A stretch of DNA of 64,000 nt from Hymenobacter norwichensis DSM 15439 (GTDB lineage Bacteria; Bacteroidota; Bacteroidia; Cytophagales; Hymenobacteraceae). Location of the stretch: the NCBI RefSeq assembly GCF_000420705.1, contig NZ_ATVL01000008.1, forward strand, positions 186,001-250,000. Direction: 5' to 3'. Shown piece by piece: positions 1 to 8,247 of this stretch. Under the pieces are notes generated by a model. It had not been told where the DNA came from. It did not search any database and saw only the letters and a list, made by a program, of their open reading frames with translations. A program made the translations under genes and the position numbers. Within the stretch, counting starts at the first letter, position 1; each line of letters begins with the position of its first letter.

Positions 1-344
1 CGCACAGCGGGCAGTTGCGCATTCAAGTATACCTCTACGCCGGGCCATGCCGCATCTACGTCGTCAAGCACTTGCTTCAGGAGTGCCGCGCCAGCTTGTT
101 GGTTTCGGTACTCGGTTAGCACTGCAAACCGTTCTAGCTTCACACCCACTTCGGTCTTGCGCCAGCGGGCGGCTCCGCAGGACACGCCGTCGGTAGCGCG
201 GGCCAAGTAGTGTGTAGCGCCAGCAGCGTCGTAGGCATCATGCTCTGCTTCTGCCGGCACATTTTGCCCTTCCACAAACACCTTATTTCTGATTGCAAAA
301 GCCACTTCCAAATCTTGCGGCGCGGTAATACGCTGAGCTTCCAT
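1..344 (-). CDS. GNAT-family N-acetyltransferase (3' end outside window)
   Basis: An ATG at 342-344 on the minus strand opens a frame with no stop that runs off the left edge, giving about 114 residues. It begins MEAQRITAPQDLEVAFAIRN and continues into KVFVEGQNVP, which resembles the N-terminal fold of ElaA-like GNAT acetyltransferases (family pattern R-x-x-V-F-V-x-x-Q-x-x-P). A later ERFAVLTEYRNQQAGAALL segment fits the beta4 strand and the start of the acetyl-CoA pyrophosphate loop. The substrate cannot be told from sequence. It lies downstream of phoH on the same strand, but the phoH terminator separates them. It is partial only because the window cuts it. Confidence 0.8.
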   Translation of the reverse strand, partial: MEAQRITAPQDLEVAFAIRNKVFVEGQNVPAEAEHDAYDAAGATHYLARATDGVSCGAARWRKTEVGVKLERFAVLTEYRNQQAGAALLKQVLDDVDAAWPGVEVYLNAQLPAV

Positions 345-421
345 AAAGCAATAAATTAAGCGAAGTATTCAGTTTCGCGGACATTCCGCCAATACTTAGT
401 CGGCGAAAGTAGAAACAAAAC

Positions 422-455
422 AAAAAAAGCTACTTCCGGCCGGAAGCAGCTTTTT
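422..455 (-). terminator. Intrinsic terminator after phoH
   Basis: A GC-rich near-perfect inverted repeat centred on CCGGCCGG (stem AAAGCT..TTCCGG / CCGGAA..AGCTTT) is followed on the minus strand by a T-rich run. It lies 45 nt past the phoH stop. Confidence 0.8.
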
Positions 456-499
456 AAAACCAATTGGAAGCTCTAGCACCAAGGCTAGAGCCCTACCTG

Positions 500-1621
500 C
501 TACAGTTGCTGCTCATGGTTCACAGGCAGTTCTTTGGTGCCATCGTCTTCCGGGCGGGCGTCGGGGTGCCGGCCAGGGTCAGAAGCAGCCGAACCGGGGT
601 TATTGGGCCGGCGGTAGGGCTGCGCTTCCCGGATGGGCCGGTTGATGGAGTTGGCTTGCTCGTGCTGGGCTTCCACATCAAACTTGTCGTAGGCCATCAC
701 AATGGACTTCACCAAGCGGTGACGCACCACATCTTCGGAGCTCATTTCCACGAACCCGATGCCGTTTACATCCTTCAGAATATCCAGCGCCTGAATCAGT
801 CCTGATTTCTGCTTGGTAGGTAAGTCAATCTGGCTCCGGTCGCCGTTTACCATCACCTTGGCCGTTGGTCCCATGCGGGTCAAGAACATCTTCAATTGCG
901 AAGGTGTGGTGTTCTGGGCCTCGTCGAGCAGCACGAAAGCGTTGTTCAGCGTCCGGCCGCGCATGTAGGCCAGCGGCGCAATTTCGATGGTCTTGTTCTC
1001 CATGTAGAACTTGAACTTCTCGGGCGGCAGCATGTCCTCCAGCGCATCATAAATGGGCCGCAGATACGGGTCAATCTTGTCTTTCAAGTCGCCGGGCAGA
1101 AAACCCAGGCTTTCACCGGCTTCCACCACGGGGCGCGAAATGATGATCTTCTTGACCTCTTTGTTTTTGAGAGCCCGCACGGCCAGCGCCACCGAAATGT
1201 AGGTTTTGCCGGTACCGGCTGGCCCTAGCGCAAACACCAAGTCATGGCGCATAACGGCATCAACCAAGCGTTGCTGATTGGCAGTCTTAGCTTTGATGAC
1301 GCCCCCTTTAGCCCCGAACAGAATAACGTCGGGAGAGGCCGCCAGTAATCGATCCTGCTGATCCTCATCGGCCGAGGAAAGGTACTGGTACACAATTTTG
1401 TCGGTGATTTGTCCGTACTGGTGATAGTGCTCCAGCAAGGCCGACAGGATGTCGTTGATACGGCTGATGACGGGCGTTTGGCCCTGTATTTTAATCTCGT
1501 TGCCGCGGGAAATAATTTTGCTACCCGGAAAAGCCGCCGCTAGCTGACGGATGTTCTGGTTATCGGGCCCCAGGAAATCAATCAGGGACACGTTTTCGAG
1601 CGTGATGACTTTCTCTACCAA
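500..1621 (-). CDS. phoH: PhoH-family ATPase
   Basis: A 373-residue PhoH-like P-loop NTPase, a cytoplasmic protein linked in other bacteria to RNA metabolism and stress; its exact role is uncertain. Residues 1-100 form the KH-like N-terminal region typical of the PhoH/YbeZ group. Walker A is GPAGTGKT at 133-140 and Walker B LLDEAQN at about 231-237. The length is normal for the family, apart from a polar, low-complexity tail of about 50 residues rich in R, P, D and E. The start codon is TTG at 1621; no in-frame ATG lies near the conserved N-terminus. It is divergent from the SAM hydrolase at 1757 and ends at a clear terminator. Confidence 0.93.
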   Translation of the reverse strand: MVEKVITLENVSLIDFLGPDNQNIRQLAAAFPGSKIISRGNEIKIQGQTPVISRINDILSALLEHYHQYGQITDKIVYQYLSSADEDQQDRLLAASPDVILFGAKGGVIKAKTANQQRLVDAVMRHDLVFALGPAGTGKTYISVALAVRALKNKEVKKIIISRPVVEAGESLGFLPGDLKDKIDPYLRPIYDALEDMLPPEKFKFYMENKTIEIAPLAYMRGRTLNNAFVLLDEAQNTTPSQLKMFLTRMGPTAKVMVNGDRSQIDLPTKQKSGLIQALDILKDVNGIGFVEMSSEDVVRHRLVKSIVMAYDKFDVEAQHEQANSINRPIREAQPYRRPNNPGSAASDPGRHPDARPEDDGTKELPVNHEQQL

Positions 1622-1695
1622 ATTAAGGGGTGGTAAGGACTAAGGAGTTGAGTGAAATGAAGGCACCTGAACAACATCGGTTGATGCAAATAGCC

Positions 1696-1703
1696 TACTT
1701 TTG
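1696..1703 (+). promoter_or_regulatory. Candidate -7 promoter element (TAnnTTTG)
   Basis: TACTTTTG matches the Bacteroidota primary-sigma -7 consensus TAnnTTTG exactly and lies 53 nt upstream of the SAM hydrolase start. No convincing -33 TTTG is seen at the usual spacing. Confidence 0.45.
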
Positions 1704-1756
1704 CCGCCCTTGAAGGGCAATAAAACAATAGTACGAAGAACTCAGGATTTCCGGCA

Positions 1757-2587
1757 ATGGGCTTAATTACGTTTCTGTCTGACTTCGGATACCGCGACCA
1801 CTACGTGGCAGCAGTGAAGGCGCGGATTCTACAATTGGCGCCCGCCGTGCCGGTTCTCGACATTTCGCACGCTGTTGAACCCTTCAACATCGCGCACGCC
1901 GTTCACGTTCTAAATGCGGTATTTCGTGATTTCCCGGCGGGTACCGTGCACCTAGTTGGCGTTAATGATTTGGGTGGTCCCCGCGCCGCCTGGCACGCCG
2001 CTAGCTTCCAGGGCCATTACTTCGTAGCCGCCGATAATGGCTTGCTCGCGCTACTCTGCGACGGCCAGCCTGAAGAGTTGGTAAGCTTGGGCGCGGCCAG
2101 TACGCCTACCTCCTCCCCCACCCGTGACCTGCTGGCCCCGGCCGCCGTGTACCTGGCGCAGGGCGGCCGCCTGACCGACCTCGGCCCCACAGTTATGCAG
2201 TTCTACCAGTTGCTCAACCGCCAAGTGCGCCTCCAGGATAACCGCATCACCGGGCACGTGGTGCACATCGACCATTACGGCAACCTGATTACCAATATCA
2301 CGCGGCAGGCAGTGGAAGTTATTGGCCGCAACCGCTCCTACACCGTGCATTTCGCCCGCGAAATAGTGCGTGAAATTGCCGCCCATTTTCAAGCCGCCGA
2401 CCCTGGCGAGGCCGTCTGCATTTTCAACAGCCAGGATCAACTTTGCATCGGCATTAACCAAGGCAACGCTTCAGAATTGCTGGGCCTGCACTTCGACTCC
2501 CAAGTGGACTTACGGTTTCCAACTGAAGAAACAACAATAGCACCCCCGACTTCGGAAAATTATACAAACAGAGGTTTAAAATCTTAG
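1757..2587 (+). CDS. SAM hydrolase / SAM hydroxide adenosyltransferase (DUF62)
   Basis: A 276-residue protein of the DUF62 family, which converts S-adenosylmethionine to adenosine and methionine using hydroxide; close relatives are the chlorinase and fluorinase. The N-terminus (ITFLSDFGYRDHYVAAVKA) carries the family's conserved Asp-rich start. The domain continues through PAGTVHLVGVNDLGG and a C-terminal barrel around HIDHYGNLITNI. There is no signal peptide. The ATG at 1757 is the only sensible start, and a TAnnTTTG element lies 53 nt upstream. It stands alone, divergent from phoH. Family assignment is secure; which nucleophile it uses was not tested. Confidence 0.9.
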   Translation: MGLITFLSDFGYRDHYVAAVKARILQLAPAVPVLDISHAVEPFNIAHAVHVLNAVFRDFPAGTVHLVGVNDLGGPRAAWHAASFQGHYFVAADNGLLALLCDGQPEELVSLGAASTPTSSPTRDLLAPAAVYLAQGGRLTDLGPTVMQFYQLLNRQVRLQDNRITGHVVHIDHYGNLITNITRQAVEVIGRNRSYTVHFAREIVREIAAHFQAADPGEAVCIFNSQDQLCIGINQGNASELLGLHFDSQVDLRFPTEETTIAPPTSENYTNRGLKS

Positions 2588-2705
2588 CTCAAGCAATATA
2601 AAGCAAGCTTTTCACTTTGTTTTATACTTATGTTAAGTAGAATATAATAGATCAAAAGCGTACCTCGTACCTATCCCCACAGGTGAGCTTTCTAACTCGG
2701 ACCCT

Positions 2706-2996
2706 ATGCTGATTCGAATTGTGAGAATGACGTTTCTGCCGGAGGCGTTACCAGCATTTCTAGAGCTTTTCCGCAACTCCGAACAGCAAATCAGGCAGAT
2801 GCCAGGCTGCGAGTTTCTGGAACTGTGGCAGGATGTTGACCAAGCCAACGTATACTGCACTCACAGCCATTGGCACTCCGCAGAAGCACTAAACACCTAC
2901 CGCCGCTCGGAGCTATTCGGGCGCGTGTGGCCGGCTACTAAAAGGCTATTCGCCGCTCCGGCACAAGCGTTTTCGGTACAGCAAGTATCATCGTAG
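2706..2996 (+). CDS. Antibiotic biosynthesis monooxygenase (ABM)-like small protein
   Basis: A 96-residue cytoplasmic protein with the dimeric ferredoxin-like ABM fold: an N-terminal strand (IRIVRMTFLPEALPAFLELF), a central GCEFLELWQDVDQANVYCTHSHW strand pair, and a helix with W and F. Family members include quinol monooxygenases and heme-degrading or stress proteins, and the substrate cannot be predicted. A second ABM-like gene occurs at 62093. It sits alone between the SAM hydrolase and hscB. Confidence 0.75.
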   Translation: MLIRIVRMTFLPEALPAFLELFRNSEQQIRQMPGCEFLELWQDVDQANVYCTHSHWHSAEALNTYRRSELFGRVWPATKRLFAAPAQAFSVQQVSS

Positions 2997-3098
2997 GTCA
3001 TCTAGTGCTATTACACTTAGGTGGGCACCTAACACTATCGGCATCTTAATATCACTCCAACCTGCTAACCTTAATCGGCGAAACCGGTATTGCTAGCT

Positions 3099-3635
3099 AT
3101 GGAAACCAATTATTTCGAGTTTTACAATCTACCCGAATCCTTTCAGCTCGATGAAGCGGCCCTGAAACGCCGCTACTATGCGCTGAGCCGCGAATATCAC
3201 CCCGATTTTCACGCTACGGAAAGCGCCGAACGGCAACAGGAGGTATTGCGCCTATCAACACTTAATACCAACGCCTACCGCACTCTTTCTGACGCTGACC
3301 TGCGTATGGCCTACATTTTGGGAAGCCACGGGCTACTAGAGGAAGGCAAACAGTCAATGCCGCCAGATTTTTTGATGGAAGTAATGGAGTTGAACGAACA
3401 AATAATGGAACTGGAATTTGACCCAGATCCGGAGGTAGCTGCACGGGTAGAAACCGAGGTTAAGACCCTGACTGACACCCTAGATGCGGGTATTACACCT
3501 GTGCTGGCAGGTTACTCTGGGCTCCCCCCTGAGGCGCGCCCCCAAGCCTTACAACAGGTAAAAACTTATTATTTGAAGAAGCGCTACTTGTTGCGGATTC
3601 GCGAAAGTCTAACTAAGTTTGCACCCCGCTCCTGA
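3099..3635 (+). CDS. hscB: Fe-S assembly co-chaperone HscB
   Basis: A 178-residue J-domain protein that delivers the IscU scaffold to the HscA (Hsp70) chaperone during iron-sulfur cluster transfer. The J domain occupies residues 3-75 with the HPD motif at 34-36 (SREYHPDFHA). The helical C-terminal HSCB oligomerisation domain runs from about 90 to 170 (LMEVMELNEQIMELE). The ATG at 3099 is preferred over a TTG nine bases upstream because homologues start just before YFEFYNLP. tRNA-Leu follows 18 nt after the stop. Confidence 0.92.
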   Translation: METNYFEFYNLPESFQLDEAALKRRYYALSREYHPDFHATESAERQQEVLRLSTLNTNAYRTLSDADLRMAYILGSHGLLEEGKQSMPPDFLMEVMELNEQIMELEFDPDPEVAARVETEVKTLTDTLDAGITPVLAGYSGLPPEARPQALQQVKTYYLKKRYLLRIRESLTKFAPRS

Positions 3636-3653
3636 ATAGCAAGAGCGAGTGAA

Positions 3654-3735
3654 GCCCAGATGGCGGAACCGGTAGACGCGTTGGTCTCAAACACCAATAC
3701 CGCAAGGTGTGCCGGTTCGACTCCGGCTCTGGGTA
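3654..3735 (+). tRNA. tRNA-Leu (CAA)
   Basis: An 82-nt class II tRNA. The acceptor arms GCCCAGA and TCTGGGT pair (first pair G-U), with discriminator A at 3735. The anticodon stem TTGGT/ACCAA encloses loop CTCAAAC, giving anticodon CAA (reads UUG). A long variable arm and the T-arm GCCGGTTCGACTCCGGC are visible. Only CC of the 3' CCA is in the DNA. Confidence 0.93.
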
Positions 3736-3765
3736 CCTAGGAGTGATTAATTTCCTCCTGTTAGC

Positions 3766-3801
3766 AAAAAGGCTTCCTCAAGCAATTGAGGAAGCCTTTT
3801 T
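3766..3801 (+). terminator. Intrinsic terminator after tRNA-Leu
   Basis: A near-perfect hairpin with arms AAAAAGGCTTCCTCAA and TTGAGGAAGCCTTTTT, ending in a T run, 30 nt past the tRNA. From here to 4015 no gene is seen. Confidence 0.9.
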
Positions 3802-4015
3802 GCATTTCGTCTTCTGTCAAATAGGTATCTGTTCAGCGTTGCCAACGCCACACTCCTGCCTTGGAGCTGAAGCTTACCAGATCTGGCTTACAATAATTTC
3901 TTATTGAAGACTAGCTTGGATTTGAATGGGTATTAATTGGCTTGAAAGGATACTCACCTTTTGATGGCTGCCTGATCATTTACTCAAGCCATAACAACAG
4001 GTACTGTAACGCAAA

Positions 4016-5434
4016 TCAGGCCAGCAACTTCGGCTTCTCCTGATACACCTTCCAGAGAAACTCGCCGAAGAGGGTGTTGGCCCAGGCAAACCAAGCCCGT
4101 GTGAACTTGGCAGCGTCGTTCTTGTGAAAGGATTCGTGCATGTAGCCGGTGCTGGCGTGGGTGGCGCGCAGGCTTTCCACACAGGCGCGGATTTCAACGT
4201 CGCTGGAACTGGTGAGTCCGCGCATGGTGATGGCAATGGGCCAGATCATATCTTGGCCGACGTGGGGGCCGCCAATACCTTCCGCGGCGCGGCCTTTAAA
4301 GAAGAACGGGTTGTTTTCGGAGAGGATAAACTTGCGCGTGTTCTGGTAGATGGGGTCCGTAGCGGGTAGCGCGCCCAGGTAAGGCAGGGCCAGCAGGCTA
4401 GGCACGTTGGCGTCGTCCATTAGCACTTGGCTGCCGAAACCATCCACTTCGTAGGCGTAGATTTTGCCATGCTGGGGGTGGTCTACTACGGCGTGTTGAC
4501 GCAGGGCAGTTTCTACTTCGTCGGCTAGGGCGGTAAGTTCCTGCGCGGTCTTGGGGTCCTTGGCCAGCTGGGTCATCATTTCGCTGGCTTGGCGCAGGCT
4601 GGTTACGGCGAAAAAGTTGCTGGGTATCAGGAAGGAATAGAGCGTGGCATCGTCGCTGGGGCGGAAGGCCGAGCAGATTAGGCCGGTTGGGCGCACGGGG
4701 TAGCCGTAGCCGCTCATCGGCTGGGTATCGGTGGCTTTGGCGGTTTCGCGCTGAAACTTGTAGGGGCCCAGGTCCGTTTTGCGCTGCTGCTCCCGGAAGG
4801 TTTGCAGCACCATGCGGATGGACTGCTGCCAAGTGGTATCGAATGGGCTGGAATCCTTCGTGATTTTCCAGTAGTGGTAAGCCAGCCGAATGGGGTAGCA
4901 GAGCGAGTCGATTTCCCATTTCCGCTCGTGGATGCCGGGCTGCATGGCCGTCAGGTCCGACTTCCACTCCCCCACTTTCGTGTTGTCGCCATAGAAAGCG
5001 TTGGCGTAGGAGTCTTTGAGGATGCAGCGCGTTTGGCGGTTGATGACACCGGCCACCAGTTGCCGCAGTTCGGCATCCTTACCCATAAACTGTAGGTAGG
5101 GCCACACCTGCGCCGAACTATCGCGCAGCCACATGGCGTCGATGTCGCCGGTGATGACGTAGGTATCAGGGCGCCCCTCCCGCGTGGCGTAGGTTACGGT
5201 GGTGTCCAGGGTGCTGGGGAAGCAGTTCTCGAACAGCCAGCCTAGCTCCTGATTGGGCACTTTTTTCTGGAACTCCTTGATGGCCGCCTCCACGGAGCGG
5301 CTGCGAAACCGCCGCTTCGCCTCCGCCGGGCGCACCACCGGGAAGCTAGGGGCCGCAGCTAGCAGTGAAGTGGGCTGTAGCAGCGCGCCGCCAGAAAGTA
5401 GCGTGAGGCCCTGAAGGAATGATCTACGATTCAT
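4016..5434 (-). CDS. GH125 exo-alpha-1,6-mannosidase, Tat-exported
   Basis: A 472-residue GH125 (DUF1237) enzyme, an inverting exo-alpha-1,6-mannosidase family that trims branched mannose from N-glycans after GH92 has acted. The (alpha/alpha)6 domain is shown by GDIDAMWLRDSSAQVWPY at 96-113, QIKDSYANAFY-like and YPVRPTGLICSAFRPSDD segments, and a C-terminal GPHVGQDMIWPIA..HESFHKND stretch. The ATG at 5434 was chosen because it starts MNRRSFLQGLTLLSGGALL, a twin-arginine signal; a longer frame upstream adds an unrelated leader. It is divergent from a GH92 gene at 5787, sharing a 352-nt control region. Its product would be cytoplasmically folded before export. Confidence 0.92.
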   Translation of the reverse strand: MNRRSFLQGLTLLSGGALLQPTSLLAAAPSFPVVRPAEAKRRFRSRSVEAAIKEFQKKVPNQELGWLFENCFPSTLDTTVTYATREGRPDTYVITGDIDAMWLRDSSAQVWPYLQFMGKDAELRQLVAGVINRQTRCILKDSYANAFYGDNTKVGEWKSDLTAMQPGIHERKWEIDSLCYPIRLAYHYWKITKDSSPFDTTWQQSIRMVLQTFREQQRKTDLGPYKFQRETAKATDTQPMSGYGYPVRPTGLICSAFRPSDDATLYSFLIPSNFFAVTSLRQASEMMTQLAKDPKTAQELTALADEVETALRQHAVVDHPQHGKIYAYEVDGFGSQVLMDDANVPSLLALPYLGALPATDPIYQNTRKFILSENNPFFFKGRAAEGIGGPHVGQDMIWPIAITMRGLTSSSDVEIRACVESLRATHASTGYMHESFHKNDAAKFTRAWFAWANTLFGEFLWKVYQEKPKLLA

Positions 5435-5786
5435 GGGGTCAAGGAGAAGTGGAGTGGGAAGCTTTCCTGGGCAAGCTACGGTGATTTCGAGACAGGAGGA
5501 TGGAGCAGCAAGAAGCGGCAGGTGGCGGGGAGTGTGGATAGCCAAGTCAGGTTTGAATGACCGGGAGTCAACTCTGTATTGCCCAACTATTCACACGAAT
5601 AGAAAGCCTGCACTACCGCTTTCTACTATGGATTATCGGCTAAAATATTCATGAATTGTACAATCTACCAAGAGGTGCTTAAACATTTTAGCATATTTAC
5701 CCGGAAGCCTAGCTACCTGCCATTATCATGAGAGCAAGCTTCCACTGCTCAGGCCTACATCTGCACAAGTCAAACTCCTGCTTTTC
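5435..5786. promoter_or_regulatory. Divergent control region between GH125 and GH92
   Basis: A 352-nt non-coding gap, AT-rich in its right half, that must hold the promoters for both divergent genes. The only clear element is the palindrome at 5677-5692. No exact TAnnTTTG is seen near it. Confidence 0.5.
5677..5692 (+). promoter_or_regulatory. Putative operator GCTTAAACATTTTAGC
   Basis: A 16-bp near-palindrome 94 nt before the GH92 ATG. It differs by one base from the perfect palindrome at 47453-47468 and shares the AAACATTTTA core with the one upstream of susC (15552-15567, read on the minus strand). Probably bound by a LacI-type repressor of the locus. Confidence 0.6.
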
Positions 5787-8048
5787 ATGCTTCAATCTGT
5801 CTTAAAATGGGTTCCACGGCTGCTAGCAAGTAGTCTGTTGCTGGTGGCTACCTCCTCGTCGGCTCAGCGCCTTACTTCGTTTGTTGACCCGCTGATTGGC
5901 ACTGGGGGGCACGGGCACGTTTTTCTGGGAGCCAATGTGCCCTTTGGGGCCGTGCAGCTCGGGCCGCAGAACATCTTTAAGGGCTGGGATTGGTGTTCGG
6001 GCTACCATTACTCCGACAGCTTGCTAACCGGCTTCAGCCACACCCACCTCAGCGGTACCGGGGGCGCCGACCTCGGCGACGTGCTTATCATGCCCTACAC
6101 CGGGGAAATCAAGACCGATAAAGGCCAACAGAAAGCGCCCCACCAGGGCTACCTCTCGCGCTTCTCGCACCAGCGGGAAGTGGCGCGCCCCGGCTACTAC
6201 GCCGTCACCCTCGACGACTACGGGATTCGGGCGGAGCTGACCAGCACGGAACGGGTGGGCTTTCACCGCTACACGTTTCCGGCGGGGGGCCGCAAGCCGG
6301 CGCACGTTATCATCGATTTGAAAGAAGGCATTGACGACCAGGCCACGGAAACCTATCTGGAGCAAGTGGACCCGCAGACCTTCGTAGGCTATCGGTTCTC
6401 GAAGGGCTGGGCCAACGCGCAACGTGTGTACTTCGCAATCAAGGTGTCGGCACCCGTGCCCAAGTTTGCGCTCTATGAAGAGGCCCAGTTGCTGGCTGGT
6501 AAAGCCGGGAAAGGCAAGGCCACCAAGGGAGTCTTCACTTTCGACAAGGCCCCGGCCAACTTACTGCTGAAGGTGGGGTTGTCGCCGGTTAGCACGCAAA
6601 ACGCGCTGGCCAATATTGCGCAGGAAATTCCGGGCTGGGACTTCAGTAAAGTGCAACAGGCCGCCGACCAGAAATGGAACCAGGAGCTAGCCAAGCTGAC
6701 CATTGAAACCAAAGATGCTACGGCCCGGCGCATCTTCTACACGTCTATGTACCACGCCTTATTTGCGCCCGCGCTGTTCAATGATGTGAACGGGGACTAC
6801 CGCGGGTCCGATGGCAAAGTCTACCCCAAAGCGCCTTTCACCAACTACACCACCTTCTCGCTCTGGGACACGTACCGGACGGAGCACTCCTTGTTTACCT
6901 TGGTGCAGCCCGAGCGGGTAGGCGGCATGATGCAGTCCATGCTCGCCATTCACCAGCAGCAAGGCAAGCTGCCCATCTGGCACCTGATGGCTAACGAAAC
7001 CAACACGATGGTGGGCTACAGCGCCGTACCGGCCCTCGCCGAAGCCTACCTCAAAGGCACTCCCGGCCTTGATGGCAACCAGGTGCTGGCGGCCATGAAG
7101 ACCTCCAGCACCCGCGACGACCAAGGGGTGAACTACCTCAAAACCATGGGCTTCATTCCGGCGGATAAGGAAAGCGAATCGGTGGCCAAGGCCATGGAAT
7201 ACGCCATCGACGACTGGAGCATTGCCCAGGTGGCCCTAAAACTCGGCCGCCAAGACGACTACAAAACGTACACTGAACGCGCCCAGTACTACAAGAAATA
7301 CTACGACCCGCACACCCGCTTTATGCGCGGCCTCACCTCCGACGGCAAGTTTCAGCTGCCCTTCGACCCCATTCAGTCCATCCACCGCCAGAACAACTAC
7401 ACCGAGGGCAACGCCTGGCAGTACACCTGGCTGGTGCCCCACGACGTGCCGGGCCTGATCAAGCTCTTCGGCAGCGACGCCGCCTTCACTGAAAAACTGG
7501 ACAGCCTGTTTGTCATCAAAGGGGATTTAGGCAGCAGCGCCTCGCCCGATATTTCGGGCCTGATTGGCATGTACGCCCACGGCAACGAGCCCAGCCACGC
7601 TACTGTTTATCTGTACTCCTACGCGGGCCAGCAGTGGAAAACAGCCGAGAAAGTACGCCAGGTGCTCCACGAAATGTACAAAGACAAACCCGACGGCATC
7701 AGCGGCAACGAGGACTGCGGGCAGATGAGCGCCTGGTACATTCTGTCGGCGCTGGGCTTCTACCCGGTAAGCCCCAGCAGCGGGGCCTACGTGCTAGGCA
7801 GCCCCATCATAGACAAAGCCACCATCCAACTACCAAAGGGCAAACGCTTCGTGATTGAAGCCCGCAATAACGGCCCGCAAAATCCTTATATCCAGTCAGT
7901 AATCCTCAACGGTAAGCCATATACCAACAGCTTCCTGCTGCACCGCGACATAGTAGCCGGTGGCACCTTGCAGCTAACAATGGGGCCGCAACCAAACAAA
8001 GCGTTTGGCGCCGCCGCAGCCGCCCGGCCTAGGGAGGTTTACAAGTAA
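5787..8048 (+). CDS. GH92 alpha-mannosidase
   Basis: A 753-residue GH92 enzyme, a calcium-dependent inverting exo-alpha-mannosidase that removes alpha-1,2, 1,3 or 1,4-linked mannose from N-glycans. A Sec signal peptide (WVPRLLASSLLLVATSSSAQ) covers residues 8-27. The N-terminal beta-sandwich starts at FVDPLIGTGGHGHVFLGANV. The catalytic (alpha/alpha)6 domain shows ALFNDVNGDYRG, FSLWDTYRTEHSLF, WHLMANETNTMVGY, HGNEPSH at about 598 and GNEDCGQMSAWY at about 639-650, which carries the family's metal and acid residues. The length is typical. It is the only plus-strand glycosidase of the island and has its own putative operator. Linkage specificity cannot be read from sequence. A second GH92 is at 17633. 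Confidence 0.96.
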   Translation: MLQSVLKWVPRLLASSLLLVATSSSAQRLTSFVDPLIGTGGHGHVFLGANVPFGAVQLGPQNIFKGWDWCSGYHYSDSLLTGFSHTHLSGTGGADLGDVLIMPYTGEIKTDKGQQKAPHQGYLSRFSHQREVARPGYYAVTLDDYGIRAELTSTERVGFHRYTFPAGGRKPAHVIIDLKEGIDDQATETYLEQVDPQTFVGYRFSKGWANAQRVYFAIKVSAPVPKFALYEEAQLLAGKAGKGKATKGVFTFDKAPANLLLKVGLSPVSTQNALANIAQEIPGWDFSKVQQAADQKWNQELAKLTIETKDATARRIFYTSMYHALFAPALFNDVNGDYRGSDGKVYPKAPFTNYTTFSLWDTYRTEHSLFTLVQPERVGGMMQSMLAIHQQQGKLPIWHLMANETNTMVGYSAVPALAEAYLKGTPGLDGNQVLAAMKTSSTRDDQGVNYLKTMGFIPADKESESVAKAMEYAIDDWSIAQVALKLGRQDDYKTYTERAQYYKKYYDPHTRFMRGLTSDGKFQLPFDPIQSIHRQNNYTEGNAWQYTWLVPHDVPGLIKLFGSDAAFTEKLDSLFVIKGDLGSSASPDISGLIGMYAHGNEPSHATVYLYSYAGQQWKTAEKVRQVLHEMYKDKPDGISGNEDCGQMSAWYILSALGFYPVSPSSGAYVLGSPIIDKATIQLPKGKRFVIEARNNGPQNPYIQSVILNGKPYTNSFLLHRDIVAGGTLQLTMGPQPNKAFGAAAAARPREVYK

Positions 8049-8081
8049 CCCCCTCCAACTGGCTTCTAAGCTGTGCGAATG

Positions 8082-8243
8082 GTAGACTGTTTGCACCAAA
8101 TCACAACCAAATAGACCGTCATGCAGAGGCGGAGCCGAAGCATCTCGCCTGCTGACGTTGGGTTAGTAATCCAGTATCAGCACGCGAGATGCTTCGCTGC
8201 GCTCTGCATGACGGCCCTGTTTGGTTGTGGTTTGCTGTCTACA
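8082..8243. repeat. Long palindromic intergenic repeat, family A copy 1
   Basis: A roughly 160-nt imperfect hairpin. The inner arms GTCATGCAGAG ... GAAGCATCTCGC pair with GCGAGATGCTTCG ... CTCTGCATGAC. The outer arms continue through CACAACCAAA / TTTGGTTGTG to TAGAC / GTCTA. It lies between the 3' ends of two convergent genes. Related copies are at 32151 and 19980. Confidence 0.85.
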
Positions 8244-8247
8244 CGGT

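Noticed and set aside
3707..3907. 66-codon frame over tRNA-Leu and its terminator
   Set aside because: Overlaps the tRNA 3' half and the hairpin; not a gene.
8082..8243. Possible CRISPR or tandem repeat
   Set aside because: It is a single large palindrome with scattered copies, not a regular array of repeats and spacers.
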